64,000 nucleotides of DNA, taken from the NCBI RefSeq assembly GCF_016908935.1, contig NZ_JAFBEV010000009.1, positions 40,155 through 104,154 on the forward strand, read 5' to 3'. Numbering within the stretch: the stretch's first letter is position 1; each line of letters starts with the position of its first letter. A model generated the notes under the pieces. The model saw only the letters and a program-made list of their open reading frames with translations, was not told where the DNA came from and made no database searches. This stretch comes from Sporolactobacillus spathodeae. GTDB taxonomy: Bacteria; Bacillota; Bacilli; Bacillales; Sporolactobacillaceae. The translations under genes were made by a program, and so were the position numbers. Shown here in pieces: positions 25,463-34,225 of the stretch.

Positions 25463-26584
25463 TCAATCATTCAGGCATCCTTGCTCGATCAACGCCAGAA
25501 CTAATTCACTAGCTTTGACTAATTCTGCTACTGGAAGTATTTCATCTATTGTATGTATCCGTTCAAATCCGACTGACAAATTAAGCATTGGCAAGCCGCG
25601 ATCCGATAAAATATTGGCATCGCTCCCTCCGGATTTTTGCAACAAGCACGGCTGCCGATCAATGCGTCGTATGGCGGCCGTTGCAAACTGCACAACTGGA
25701 TCTTCTTTTTTATAACTGTAGCCTGGATAAACCCAATGGATTTCAACAAGCGCACGACCGCCCCATTTAGTGGCTCTCTGTTCAATAATTATTCGAGTAG
25801 CTTGTAGCTGTCGTTTCAACTTATTGTTATCTACAGACTGTATCAAAAGAAGAATACGCACCCGATCATCCTGTCCGGCTGATGATCGCTCGCCTCCGAA
25901 TTTAATGACTGAAGCTGTTGTTTCCGAGTCAATCCGTCCGAGCGACAATCCGGCGATCACCCGAGAAGCGAGAGTGATTGCTGTGAGCTCAGCCTGGACT
26001 TCTTTAGAAGCAGCTACTATATCAGCAATGAGAACCGCCTGGCCCCGAACTCTATGAATGATACCACCAACTGGACCATCGCCATCCAATGAAAAGCCGT
26101 AATCTGCTGTGATTCGACGCATATTTAGTGCTTTAGCACCGACAAGCCCTGATTCCTCTCCCGACGTTAGAACGATCTGAACTTCAGCATGTGGTAGATC
26201 CTTCTCACGAATCACCCGCAACGCTTCAAGAATGGCAGCGATAGCTGACTTGTCATCGGCACCGAGAATGGTTTCACCACGAGACACAAAGCAACCTCCA
26301 TTAAGGACAGCCTGAATCGATCGTCCTGGCCGTCCTGTATCCATATGCGCGTTGAAAAGCACAGATTTCCCAGTATGGTTTCCTGGCAGGGTCGCTATCA
26401 GATTGCCTCCGGAATGGTCTTCAGCAATAGCCAAACCGATCGCGGCTAACTTTGTTTTCAGCGTTGCGGAAATGTCCGCCTCATCTCCCGTTTCTGAATC
26501 AATCGCCGTCAAATCAATAAACTCTTGAATCAACCGCGCTGCATTCACTGCATCAACCATTCGACTCTGTCCTTTTCCACTCAT
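25463..26584 (-). CDS. M20-family peptidase, YqjE/PepT-like
   Basis: 373-residue zinc exopeptidase: 'NAHMDTGRPG' and 'LGADDKSAIAAILEALRVI' hold metal ligands, 'TSGEESGLVGA' the catalytic Glu-Glu, 'FSLDGDGPVGGI' an Asp ligand and 'SGGSDANIL' a late motif. It groups with the YqjE tripeptidase-like proteins, found beside polY1 and rnz in Bacillus subtilis. It would release N-terminal residues from small peptides; the exact substrate is not determinable. Confidence 0.87.
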   Translation of the reverse strand: MSGKGQSRMVDAVNAARLIQEFIDLTAIDSETGDEADISATLKTKLAAIGLAIAEDHSGGNLIATLPGNHTGKSVLFNAHMDTGRPGRSIQAVLNGGCFVSRGETILGADDKSAIAAILEALRVIREKDLPHAEVQIVLTSGEESGLVGAKALNMRRITADYGFSLDGDGPVGGIIHRVRGQAVLIADIVAASKEVQAELTAITLASRVIAGLSLGRIDSETTASVIKFGGERSSAGQDDRVRILLLIQSVDNNKLKRQLQATRIIIEQRATKWGGRALVEIHWVYPGYSYKKEDPVVQFATAAIRRIDRQPCLLQKSGGSDANILSDRGLPMLNLSVGFERIHTIDEILPVAELVKASELVLALIEQGCLND

Positions 26585-26634
26585 TGTTCTTTCATTCTAC
26601 CACATTGATCGATGAAACTGCTGCGGATTGTTTA

Positions 26635-26664
26635 TTGAAAAGTCTGTTGACAGATGCTTATAAT
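26635..26664 (+). promoter_or_regulatory. Sigma-A-type promoter of the Prli42-like gene
   Basis: TTGAAA (26635-26640), an 18-nt spacer and a perfect TATAAT (26659-26664), 52 bp upstream of the TTG start. Confidence 0.6.
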
Positions 26665-26715
26665 AGAAGCAGACTGCCAGATGAGCCGTATGACTATTGA
26701 AAAGAGGTTTTCCAC

Positions 26716-26817
26716 TTGCCAAAGAAAATATTCAAAGCTGTGATCTATCTAATGATTGTCGCGCTTGTTCTTTCGACTATCGGGGGATTGATTGCCGCAC
26801 TCGCTGGAATGGGTTAA
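26716..26817 (+). CDS. prli42: Prli42-like stressosome-associated membrane miniprotein
   Basis: A 33-residue peptide: basic N-terminus (MPKKIFK), then 'AVIYLMIVALVLSTIGGLIAALAG', one membrane helix. The pattern basic N-terminus, V-YLM, LST, small C-terminus matches Prli42, the miniprotein that tethers the stressosome to the membrane in Listeria and has homologues across Bacillales. It starts with TTG behind AAAGAGG and has its own promoter. Identification rests on the short motif and size only. No stressosome genes are in the window. Confidence 0.7.
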   Translation: MPKKIFKAVIYLMIVALVLSTIGGLIAALAGMG

Positions 26818-26875
26818 GCCCTGTATTTTATCAAAAAGGCTATGTTTCCATTTAATATTTTTTATCTGTTTCGAT

Positions 26876-27000
26876 AAGCCAGGCGATGCCTGGTCTTTAT
26901 TTTTTCAGCTAATGGGCTTAAGCTGTACGGCACACCTGGCATGCTATGCTCACAAGGCGTTCGAGCGGCTTCGCTACATTTTTTACGCAAGATTAGAAAC
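26876..27000 (+). repeat. Dispersed intergenic repeat, copy F (degenerate)
   Basis: Leading hairpin GCCAGGC-GAT-GCCTGG-TCTTTATTTTT is clear; the centre has diverged but CACAAGGCGTTCGAGCGGCT and the tail TACATTTTTTACGCAAGAT are recognisable. Confidence 0.6.
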
Positions 27001-27009
27001 ATTTCTAGC

Positions 27010-28059
27010 CTATTTCGGCAGCTGAACCGTAAATTGTGTGCCCATTCCATACGTGCTTGTCACATGTACCTTTCCGCCATGAACATCAAGAATTTTCTTG
27101 ACAATGGAGAGTCCGAGTCCATTGCCGCCAAGTTTATGGTTACGTGAACGATCGGCCTTATAAAAACGTTCGAATAGATGTATTAACGCCTCTTCTTTTA
27201 TGCCGATACCGCTGTCCCGAATCGAAAAAACAACCGCTTCTTTTTTCTCAAACAGTTTGATTGCAACCGTACCGCGAATCGGCGTAAATTTAATGCTATT
27301 GTCGATTAAATTGCTCCAAACTTGATTCATTAAATCTGCGTCTGCTGCAAACAATACGGGATTCAAATCAATCTCAAGCTGCAAATTCTTTTCTTTCCAT
27401 TTTGGCTCAAGGAGCAAGATGACGCGGCGGATTTGTCGATCGATTCGATACGGCTCGCGAATAATTGGATGTTTCTCATTCTCAAGTGACGTCAGTTTCA
27501 GCAGATTATCGCTGAGATTGGATAGCCGTGTCGTCTCGTTACGGATTATCTGCAAATAGTGAAGACGCTGCTTCTGATCTAAAGTTGGATCTTCCAAAAC
27601 GTGAGCAAATCCCTTAATTGACGTCAGGGGTGATTGAATCTCATGTGAGACGTTCGAGATAAACTCTTGTCGCACCCGCTCAATCTCGCCCAATTCCTTA
27701 GCCATATAATGGATATTTTCTGTGAGCAATCGAAACGGATCCTCAGGATGATGGGCGATATCTACGGGAAGTTCTAGATCGATATTATAATTCCCTTTTG
27801 CTATTTGACGAATCGCCTGAATAATCGCCTGAAAATAATTCATCCGCCGTGGTTTCAAGAACGAAAAAAGAAGTGACAGGGTTAGTCCGAAAATCAAAAG
27901 ACCGAGCACTGCACTTATCAGATGAAGTACCATAAGATTCCATGAAAAATGCAGCATCTTGCTCATTTTCAGCATTAATAAATAGAATAAAATCCATAAA
28001 ACCGATAACGATCCGAAACTGGCGATCAGCCACAACGCGATCCGCATCGCTTTTTTCAT
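27010..28059 (-). CDS. Membrane sensor histidine kinase
   Basis: 349-residue kinase: two N-terminal membrane helices (about 5-30 and 42-68) with almost no extracytoplasmic loop, a HAMP-like linker, the HisKA box 'FISNVSHEIQSPLTSIKGF' (His139) and an HATPase domain (NQVWSNLIDNSIKFTP, DSGIGI, GGNGLGLSIVKKI). The tiny external loop suggests it senses the membrane or a partner protein, as in intramembrane-sensing kinases. Its ATG overlaps the stop of the response regulator gene (ATGA). Confidence 0.9.
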   Translation of the reverse strand: MKKAMRIALWLIASFGSLSVLWILFYLLMLKMSKMLHFSWNLMVLHLISAVLGLLIFGLTLSLLFSFLKPRRMNYFQAIIQAIRQIAKGNYNIDLELPVDIAHHPEDPFRLLTENIHYMAKELGEIERVRQEFISNVSHEIQSPLTSIKGFAHVLEDPTLDQKQRLHYLQIIRNETTRLSNLSDNLLKLTSLENEKHPIIREPYRIDRQIRRVILLLEPKWKEKNLQLEIDLNPVLFAADADLMNQVWSNLIDNSIKFTPIRGTVAIKLFEKKEAVVFSIRDSGIGIKEEALIHLFERFYKADRSRNHKLGGNGLGLSIVKKILDVHGGKVHVTSTYGMGTQFTVQLPK

Positions 28060-28733
28060 TGGCCATCCTCCAATCGGTAGCCTAAGCCGCGAACAGTTTT
28101 AATTTTAAAACCGCACCGCTTTTCATCGAATCGTTCCCGCAATCGCTTAATATGGACATCAATGGTCCGTTCATCACCGGCATAGTCATAACCCCAGATC
28201 TGTTCAATCAAATCGTCGCGTGAAAACGTCTGTCCTTCCGAAGAAGCCAGAGTAAAAAGCAATTCAAATTCTTTGTTTGGAATTGAATAATCAGCCGTCT
28301 GATCATGAATCACATAGTTCTTGCGGTCAAGGGTTAGCTCACCTACGTGCACGGTTTGCGACACACTGATCTGATAGCGTTTCAACAGTGCTTTGATGCG
28401 CATTACAAGTTCTATCGGTTCAAACGGTTTGACCAAATAATCGTCAGCGCCAAGTTGGAATCCTTTCACTTTTTGCATTGTCTCTCCTTTTGCCGTCAGC
28501 ATCAGAATCGGAAGCTGCGGATAGAGAGAGCGGGCCTTTTCACAAAACCGCCAGCCATCCATCTCGGGCATCATCACATCAAGGACAACAAGAGCGATTG
28601 TGTCTTTTTCCAATGTTTGCAAAGCCTGCCTGCCATTTTCTGCTTCCATACAGGACAGTCCTTCTTGATGCATAAAAACTGAAACAAGTTCGCGAATATT
28701 CGGATCATCATCCACGATCAAGATACTTTTCAT
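28056..28733 (-). CDS. OmpR/PhoB-family response regulator
   Basis: 225-residue regulator: receiver domain with Asp52 in 'VVLDVMMPEMDG' and Lys in 'LVKPFEPIEL', then a winged-helix DNA-binding domain ending 'DVHIKRLRERFDEKRCGFKIKTVRGLGYRLE'. ATG at 28733 follows GGAGAGAAAG. It is coupled to the kinase gene by a 4-bp overlap. Target genes are not evident. Confidence 0.92.
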   Translation of the reverse strand: MKSILIVDDDPNIRELVSVFMHQEGLSCMEAENGRQALQTLEKDTIALVVLDVMMPEMDGWRFCEKARSLYPQLPILMLTAKGETMQKVKGFQLGADDYLVKPFEPIELVMRIKALLKRYQISVSQTVHVGELTLDRKNYVIHDQTADYSIPNKEFELLFTLASSEGQTFSRDDLIEQIWGYDYAGDERTIDVHIKRLRERFDEKRCGFKIKTVRGLGYRLEDGQ

Positions 28734-28833
28734 TAACTTTCTCTCCTTGCCCCATTGGTTCACCATTCCATTACCTAGGATACCCTTTAATTGTGAACCG
28801 TTCATGAACCAAGTACAATACTGTCATGTCCTT

Positions 28834-29745
28834 TCAATGCTTCTGAATGATTGAGCGACTTTGTCGCAGCAAAACCTGTCTCACTGTCTTTCCACCGTTC
28901 GGGTGCCATTCGGAAACAAGCACACTAAGAAGAATGAGCGAAGCGCCTAGCCATCCCGATACAGATAGATTTTCACCAGCGAACAGTAATGCAAAGCCAG
29001 CTGCAAAAACGGGTTCCAGAGCGAAAATCAAACCTGCGTGAACAGATGTCGTATGCCCCTGAGCCACGGATTGCAGGGTATAACCAACCGCGCTACACAG
29101 GATACCGAGGCCAAGAACTGCAATCCATGAACTTTCCCCTTCCGGCCATTGGGACGGCTCAAAGATCAGCATAAGAATCGCCGCGAAAGCCGCAGTAAAA
29201 CCAAGTTGCCAGATTCCTAATGTAATTGTGTCGGATCGCTTCGTAAAACGATCCGCTGCAATGATATAACAAGCATTGAAAAAAGCAGCCGCCACACACC
29301 AAGAATCGCCGCTGCTAAATGTCAAAGTCAAGCCATGAAATGTCAGCAGGAATATACCACCGATGGCAAGAAGCAGGCTACAAGCGATCATTTTTCCAAT
29401 TTTCTTTCGCAAAATGACCGATGAGATCAGGGGAACAAAGACAATCGTCAAGCTAACGAGAAAGCCGGCTTTTGCTGCAGACGTGGTTCGAATCCCCCAC
29501 ATAAGGGTCGAAAACACGCCCAAAAGAAGTGCACCGAGCAGTGCGCCATATCTCAATGTCTGCCAATCTGAGCGAAATAATTTTTTTGAAAAAATGATTC
29601 CCGTCAGCAAAAAAGCAATGGCAAAACGCCAAGCGATTAGATGGAAGGCGTTCATTCCCGAAAGCCCCATCTTCATAAATAAATAGGATGAACCCCAAAA
29701 TACGGTCACTAGAATTAATAATCCATCTGCCTGGCGTTGGTTCAT
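28834..29745 (-). CDS. EamA/DMT-family exporter
   Basis: 303-residue ten-helix transporter with two EamA repeats ('LVTVFWGSSYLFMKMGL' and 'GLGILCSAVGYTLQSVAQ...SVHAGLIFALEPVFAA'). Substrate unknown; relatives export amino acids or metabolites. It is divergent from the LysR gene at 29897, which is the likely regulator. Confidence 0.85.
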   Translation of the reverse strand: MNQRQADGLLILVTVFWGSSYLFMKMGLSGMNAFHLIAWRFAIAFLLTGIIFSKKLFRSDWQTLRYGALLGALLLGVFSTLMWGIRTTSAAKAGFLVSLTIVFVPLISSVILRKKIGKMIACSLLLAIGGIFLLTFHGLTLTFSSGDSWCVAAAFFNACYIIAADRFTKRSDTITLGIWQLGFTAAFAAILMLIFEPSQWPEGESSWIAVLGLGILCSAVGYTLQSVAQGHTTSVHAGLIFALEPVFAAGFALLFAGENLSVSGWLGASLILLSVLVSEWHPNGGKTVRQVLLRQSRSIIQKH

Positions 29746-29896
29746 TGTTTAACTCTCCCATCAATGTCATACACAAAGCTATCAAAGGGAGATCCTTTAC
29801 CGATTTCCCAAATTAAGTATATTCGGATCGTTTACATTAATAAAATGAATCTTTATACTATATATCATGATTAATATTCATGAAGAGGTGGATCGA

Positions 29897-30778
29897 TTGA
29901 GTCTTGTTCAATACAGTATTTTTGTGAAGATTGCTGAGACAAAAAGCTTTACCCTCGCAGCTGATCAGCTTGGCTTAACGCAGTCCGCAGTCAGTCATTC
30001 GATCGCAAGTCTCGAGAACAGTTTCGGTTTTCCATTAATTCATCGGAATCGCACCGGTGTTATCCTGACGCATGACGGGGAAAGAATGCTCCCGATCATT
30101 GAACGTGTCCTCCGCGAAAACGAGAAAGTCGGTCAGGAGGCGGCGGATATTGCCGGTCTTGTTCGAGGCATTATTCACGTCGGCGTCTTCACGAGCGTCT
30201 CGCGGCATTGGTTGCCGCAAATCATTCGACAAATGGACAGGTCCTATCCTGGAATCGAGATCAAATTACAAGAAGGCAATTACCAGTTCATTGAACAAGG
30301 AATAATAAGTGGAAGATTAGATTGCGGTTTTTTGAACACATTCACTTCTCAATCTAGTGAAGTAATACCACTGAAAAAAGATCGTCTATTCTGCATTGTA
30401 TCGAGCGAGAGCAGCCTGTACGATGAAAAATTCGCTAGCTTTTCGCACATAAATCGCGAGCCGTTCATCATGCCTGCTTTCGGCGGTAACCATGAAATCA
30501 AACAATTTCTGAAAAAGTACCGGATTCATCCACCAATCCGCTTTGAATTGATGGAGGAAAATGCAATATTAGCAATGGTTGCAAATCATCTCGGGATTAG
30601 CATTTTGCCGGAACTAATTCTACCCGATGATTTGGCCCCTCTTCGCGCGCTGCCTCTCGAGCAAGATTGCTATCGAATGCTTGGTCTTGCGCTACGTCCG
30701 CCTGCTTCGCCAGCGACAAAAAAATTTGCTGAAATCACAAAGCAGATTGTGGGCCAATCCGCAAAAATAGATCTGTGA
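29897..30778 (+). CDS. LysR-family transcriptional regulator
   Basis: 293-residue LTTR: N-terminal winged helix 'QYSIFVKIAETKSFTLAADQLGLTQSAVSHSIASLENSFGFPLIHR' and a C-terminal periplasmic-binding-like effector domain. I choose the TTG at 29897 because GAGGTGG is 5 nt upstream and the family usually starts 2-8 residues before this motif; an ATG at 29867 is the alternative. It probably controls the divergent exporter. Confidence 0.88.
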   Translation: MSLVQYSIFVKIAETKSFTLAADQLGLTQSAVSHSIASLENSFGFPLIHRNRTGVILTHDGERMLPIIERVLRENEKVGQEAADIAGLVRGIIHVGVFTSVSRHWLPQIIRQMDRSYPGIEIKLQEGNYQFIEQGIISGRLDCGFLNTFTSQSSEVIPLKKDRLFCIVSSESSLYDEKFASFSHINREPFIMPAFGGNHEIKQFLKKYRIHPPIRFELMEENAILAMVANHLGISILPELILPDDLAPLRALPLEQDCYRMLGLALRPPASPATKKFAEITKQIVGQSAKIDL

Positions 30779-30810
30779 TTGTCTCCAAACAGTGAATCGA
30801 TTAACAACAA

Positions 30811-30858
30811 AAAAGATGCCTCAAAGTCGAAAAATCGGCTCTCAGACATCTTCTTTAT
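30811..30858. terminator. Hairpin between convergent LysR and bkdB genes
   Basis: AAGATGCCTCAAAG...CTCTCAGACATCTT imperfect stem followed by CTTTATTTG. Its wording resembles hairpins at 12554 and 48179. Confidence 0.6.
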
Positions 30859-30910
30859 TTGTTTCATTTCTGAAAATATGCGCGCGGATCACAGTCCTTT
30901 GGCCGAGCAC

Positions 30911-32185
30911 TTAATAAAGCGGCGTATTTTCAGGAGAGATATTTTCAAGCAATTCTTTGATCCGAGCGAGGAACCGGCCAGTAATCAACCCATCAAGTAC
31001 CCGATGGTCAATCGAGATGCAGAGATTGACCATATCGCGAATCGCAAGCATATTATTTACCACTACCGGACGTTTGACGATCGATTCGATTGAAAGGATT
31101 GCAGCCTGCGGATAATTAATGATTGGCTGAGATTGGACGGAACCGAAAGAGCCTGTGTTATTGATTGTAAAAGTCCCATCCCGCATGTCATCCGGTGACA
31201 TGCGGTTTTCTCGAACCTTTGCAGCGACCTCGTTAATGGCAAATGCCAGTCCCTTAATGCTCTTTTCATCGGCATGCCGGATAACGGGAACATAAAGCGC
31301 GTCTTCCGCAGCCACAGCCAGCGAAATATTGACATTTTTTTTCTCGATAATTTTATCTCCGGCCCAAGTACTGTTAACTCGTGGAAATTCTTTCAGCGCA
31401 GCGACAATCGCTTTGATAAAAAATGGCAAATAGGTTAATTTCTCGCCTTCATTTTTCTGGAAACGTCCTTTAATCTGGTTGCGATAATTGACTAGATTCG
31501 TCACGTCTACTTCGATCATCGTCCAAGCATGCGGAATTTCATGTTTACTGCGTACCATATTGGAGGCAATCGCCCGGCGCACACCCGTCAGTGGCACCAC
31601 ACGATCACCTTGTGCCTGCTCCTGTTTATTGGATGATTTCACAGGTACTGTTGTGCCAACAAGCGCCTCTGAAAAACTGTTGGCAGCACCGATTGGCGTA
31701 GCTGACGGCTCATTCACTGCATTCCTATCCTCTGCGATAAACTGCTCGATATCCTTACGCGTGATGCGCCCGCCTCGGCCAGTCCCCTGAACTTTTTCAA
31801 GAGCCACATGATGTTCCTGCGCCAAACGCATGACAGCGGGAGAAAACCGTCCGCGCGCGGACTCATCCGTTTTCAAAGTTTGTTCGGTGTCGGTTTTTGG
31901 GATCTTTTGCTGTTCCACCGCGGTTTTCTCCGTGCGATTCGATTCAGAAACAGCAATTGCACAGATCGGTTCGCCAACCGGCAGCGTGTCACCCTCGCCA
32001 GCAATTAATTGGGTTATCTTGCCAGCAAAGCTGGATGGCACTTCCGCATTCACTTTATCAGTTGTCACTTCTGCAATCGGATCGTATTTATTTACTATAT
32101 CACCAACCGAGACAAGCCATTGGCTGATAGTCCCTTCCGTAACACTTTCGCCCAATTGCGGCATCAACATTTTTTCCTCACTCAT
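30911..32185 (-). CDS. bkdB: Branched-chain 2-oxo acid dehydrogenase E2
   Basis: 424-residue E2: one lipoyl domain (Lys44 in 'EVTTDKVNAEVPS'), subunit-binding domain 'RFSPAVMRLAQEHHVALEKVQGTGRGGRITRKDI', and a catalytic domain ending 'SIDHRVLDGLITGRF'. It accepts branched acyl groups for branched-chain acyl-CoA formation, precursors of iso/anteiso fatty acids. It is the last gene of the lpdV-bkdAA-bkdAB-bkdB cluster, 18 bp after bkdAB. Confidence 0.9.
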   Translation of the reverse strand: MSEEKMLMPQLGESVTEGTISQWLVSVGDIVNKYDPIAEVTTDKVNAEVPSSFAGKITQLIAGEGDTLPVGEPICAIAVSESNRTEKTAVEQQKIPKTDTEQTLKTDESARGRFSPAVMRLAQEHHVALEKVQGTGRGGRITRKDIEQFIAEDRNAVNEPSATPIGAANSFSEALVGTTVPVKSSNKQEQAQGDRVVPLTGVRRAIASNMVRSKHEIPHAWTMIEVDVTNLVNYRNQIKGRFQKNEGEKLTYLPFFIKAIVAALKEFPRVNSTWAGDKIIEKKNVNISLAVAAEDALYVPVIRHADEKSIKGLAFAINEVAAKVRENRMSPDDMRDGTFTINNTGSFGSVQSQPIINYPQAAILSIESIVKRPVVVNNMLAIRDMVNLCISIDHRVLDGLITGRFLARIKELLENISPENTPLY

Positions 32186-32203
32186 CTGCCCTGTCTCCCT
32201 CCA

Positions 32204-33187
32204 TTAAAATTCCGCCAGGTCGCGGATCGCCGCTTCCACTTGATCCGGCTGAACCATGAATTCATGCTCAAGCGGCCCTGCATAAGGCATTGCCGGCACG
32301 TCCGGAGCAGCAAGGCGCTTAATCGGTGCATCAAGATCAAAAAGACAGTTTTCAGCAATAATTGCTGCGACCTCACTGATTACACTGCCTTCCTTTGTAT
32401 CTTCAGTCAGCAGCAGTACTTTACCCGTTTTAACGGCAGCTTCAATGATCGCTTGCTTATCAAGCGGATACACGGTACACAAATCAAGAATGTGTACTGA
32501 AATACCTTGATCTTTCAACGTATCAGCCGCCTTTAATGCATCATGAACCATCAAGCCGTATGTGATCACGGTGACATCGGTCCCTTCACGCTTCACCGAC
32601 GCCTTACCGATTGCCAAGGTATAATCCGCGTCAGGCACTTCACCTTTAATTAGACGATAGGCGCGCTTATGCTCATAGAAGATAACCGGATCATTCGATC
32701 GAATCGAAGCCTTTAGCAAACCTTTGACATCGTACGGTGTAGACGGCATGACAATTTTTAAGCCAGGCACATTTGCGAAAATCGCTTCCATAGATTGGGA
32801 ATGATACAGCCCGCCGTGAACGCCGCCACCGTATGGAGCTCTTATCGTCAGCGGAACAGACCAGTCATTATTTGATCGGTAGCGGATTTTTGCCGCTTCG
32901 GAAATAATCTGATTGACGGCCGGGAGCATAAAGTCCGAGAACTGCATTTCTGCAATTGGTCGCATCCCATACATGGCCGCACCAATACCGACCCCAACGA
33001 TCGCGGATTCAGCCAGTGGGGTATCAATCACGCGACTACCGCCGAATTCCTCATACAATCCCTTTGTCGCCTGAAACACACCACCGCGCTTGCCGACATC
33101 TTCCCCCATAATTATCACTTGGTCGTCGCGTTCCATTTCTTCTTTCATTGCAAGATTTATTGCATCGATATATGAAATAACTGCCAT
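32204..33187 (-). CDS. bkdAB: Branched-chain 2-oxo acid dehydrogenase E1 beta
   Basis: 327-residue beta subunit: 'VIIMGEDVGKRGGVFQATKGLYEEFG', 'RVIDTPLAESAIVGVGIGAAMYGMRPIAEMQFSDF' and 'PYGGGVHGGLYHSQSMEAIFA', the BCKDH/PDH type. ATG at 33187 sits behind GAGGGGGG; longer readings overlap bkdAA extensively. It follows bkdAA by 16 bp. Confidence 0.9.
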   Translation of the reverse strand: MAVISYIDAINLAMKEEMERDDQVIIMGEDVGKRGGVFQATKGLYEEFGGSRVIDTPLAESAIVGVGIGAAMYGMRPIAEMQFSDFMLPAVNQIISEAAKIRYRSNNDWSVPLTIRAPYGGGVHGGLYHSQSMEAIFANVPGLKIVMPSTPYDVKGLLKASIRSNDPVIFYEHKRAYRLIKGEVPDADYTLAIGKASVKREGTDVTVITYGLMVHDALKAADTLKDQGISVHILDLCTVYPLDKQAIIEAAVKTGKVLLLTEDTKEGSVISEVAAIIAENCLFDLDAPIKRLAAPDVPAMPYAGPLEHEFMVQPDQVEAAIRDLAEF

Positions 33188-33203
33188 CGTCTGACTTCCC
33201 CCC

Positions 33204-34199
33204 TCAGTCCGTTTCTTCGTAGACGTAGCGATAGATCGACTCCGGTTTCGCAAACGGTGCCTTTTCAGCGTAATCAGTCGCTTCATCAATTTCCTGACGA
33301 ATTGCCGCTTCCATCTCTTGTTCTTTTTCCTCAGTCAAAATACCGAGATCACGCAGATAGTCAGCGAAAGTCAGGACGCCGTCATGTTTTCTTGCTTCAT
33401 CGACCTCAGCTTTTGTCCGATAAGTCATATCGTTATCATCGCTCGTATGTGGCGTTAGCCGATAGCAATTGGCTTCAAGTAGCGACGGTCCTTCCCCACG
33501 GTGGGCACGGTCGACAGCTTCCTTCACTGCTGCATAAGCCGCCAGTGGGTCATTGCCATCAAAAGATTTACCGAACATGCCATAGCCAGACGCGCGGTCA
33601 GAGACGTGCGCACAGGCAAGCTGGCTCTCCAGACCAACTGAAATTGCATAATGGTTATTCTCACATAAAAAAATGACAGGCAATTTATGAACACTTGCAA
33701 AATTAGCTGCCTCATGAAAATCGCCTTGATTGGAAGATCCTTCACCAAATGTGACGAAGCTGACAATATCGTCGCCGCGCAATTTCGCAGCAAGTGCAAT
33801 ACCGACCGCATGCGGATTCTGCGTTGTCACCGGAGAGGAATGGGTCAGCATCCGCAATTTTTTAGAACCGAAATGTCCCGGCATCTGCCGTCCACCAGAA
33901 TTCGGGTCTTCTGCTTTAGCAAAATTATTAAGCATCATTTCTTTGATACTCATACCCCAATAAAGAACAAAAGCATAGTCGCGATAATACGGCGCGACAT
34001 AATCCTTTTCCCTGTTCAGCGCAAATGCAGCACCAACTTGTGCCGCTTCCTGTCCTTGACAGGACACAACAAACGGAATTTTGCCGGCGCGATTGAGCAG
34101 CCAAAGCCGTTCATCGACACGTCTTGCAACCAACATATATCGATACATGGTCAGGACATCCTGATCAGAAAAACCTAATGTATGATGAAGATTTTTCAA
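33204..34199 (-). CDS. bkdAA: Branched-chain 2-oxo acid dehydrogenase E1 alpha
   Basis: 331-residue alpha subunit with 'DERLWLLNRAGKIPFVVSCQGQEAAQVGAAFAL', 'GGRQMPGHFGSKKLRMLTHSSPVTTQ' and the ThDP motif 'TFGEGSSNQGDFHEAANFASVHKLPVIFLCENN', closely like Bacillus BkdAA. The TTG at 34199 has GGGGGG 7 nt upstream; an ATG at 34229 overlapping the lpdV stop is the alternative start. Confidence 0.9.
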   Translation of the reverse strand: MKNLHHTLGFSDQDVLTMYRYMLVARRVDERLWLLNRAGKIPFVVSCQGQEAAQVGAAFALNREKDYVAPYYRDYAFVLYWGMSIKEMMLNNFAKAEDPNSGGRQMPGHFGSKKLRMLTHSSPVTTQNPHAVGIALAAKLRGDDIVSFVTFGEGSSNQGDFHEAANFASVHKLPVIFLCENNHYAISVGLESQLACAHVSDRASGYGMFGKSFDGNDPLAAYAAVKEAVDRAHRGEGPSLLEANCYRLTPHTSDDNDMTYRTKAEVDEARKHDGVLTFADYLRDLGILTEEKEQEMEAAIRQEIDEATDYAEKAPFAKPESIYRYVYEETD

Positions 34200-34225
34200 G
34201 GTAGTTCCCCCCTTATTAATGGTGC

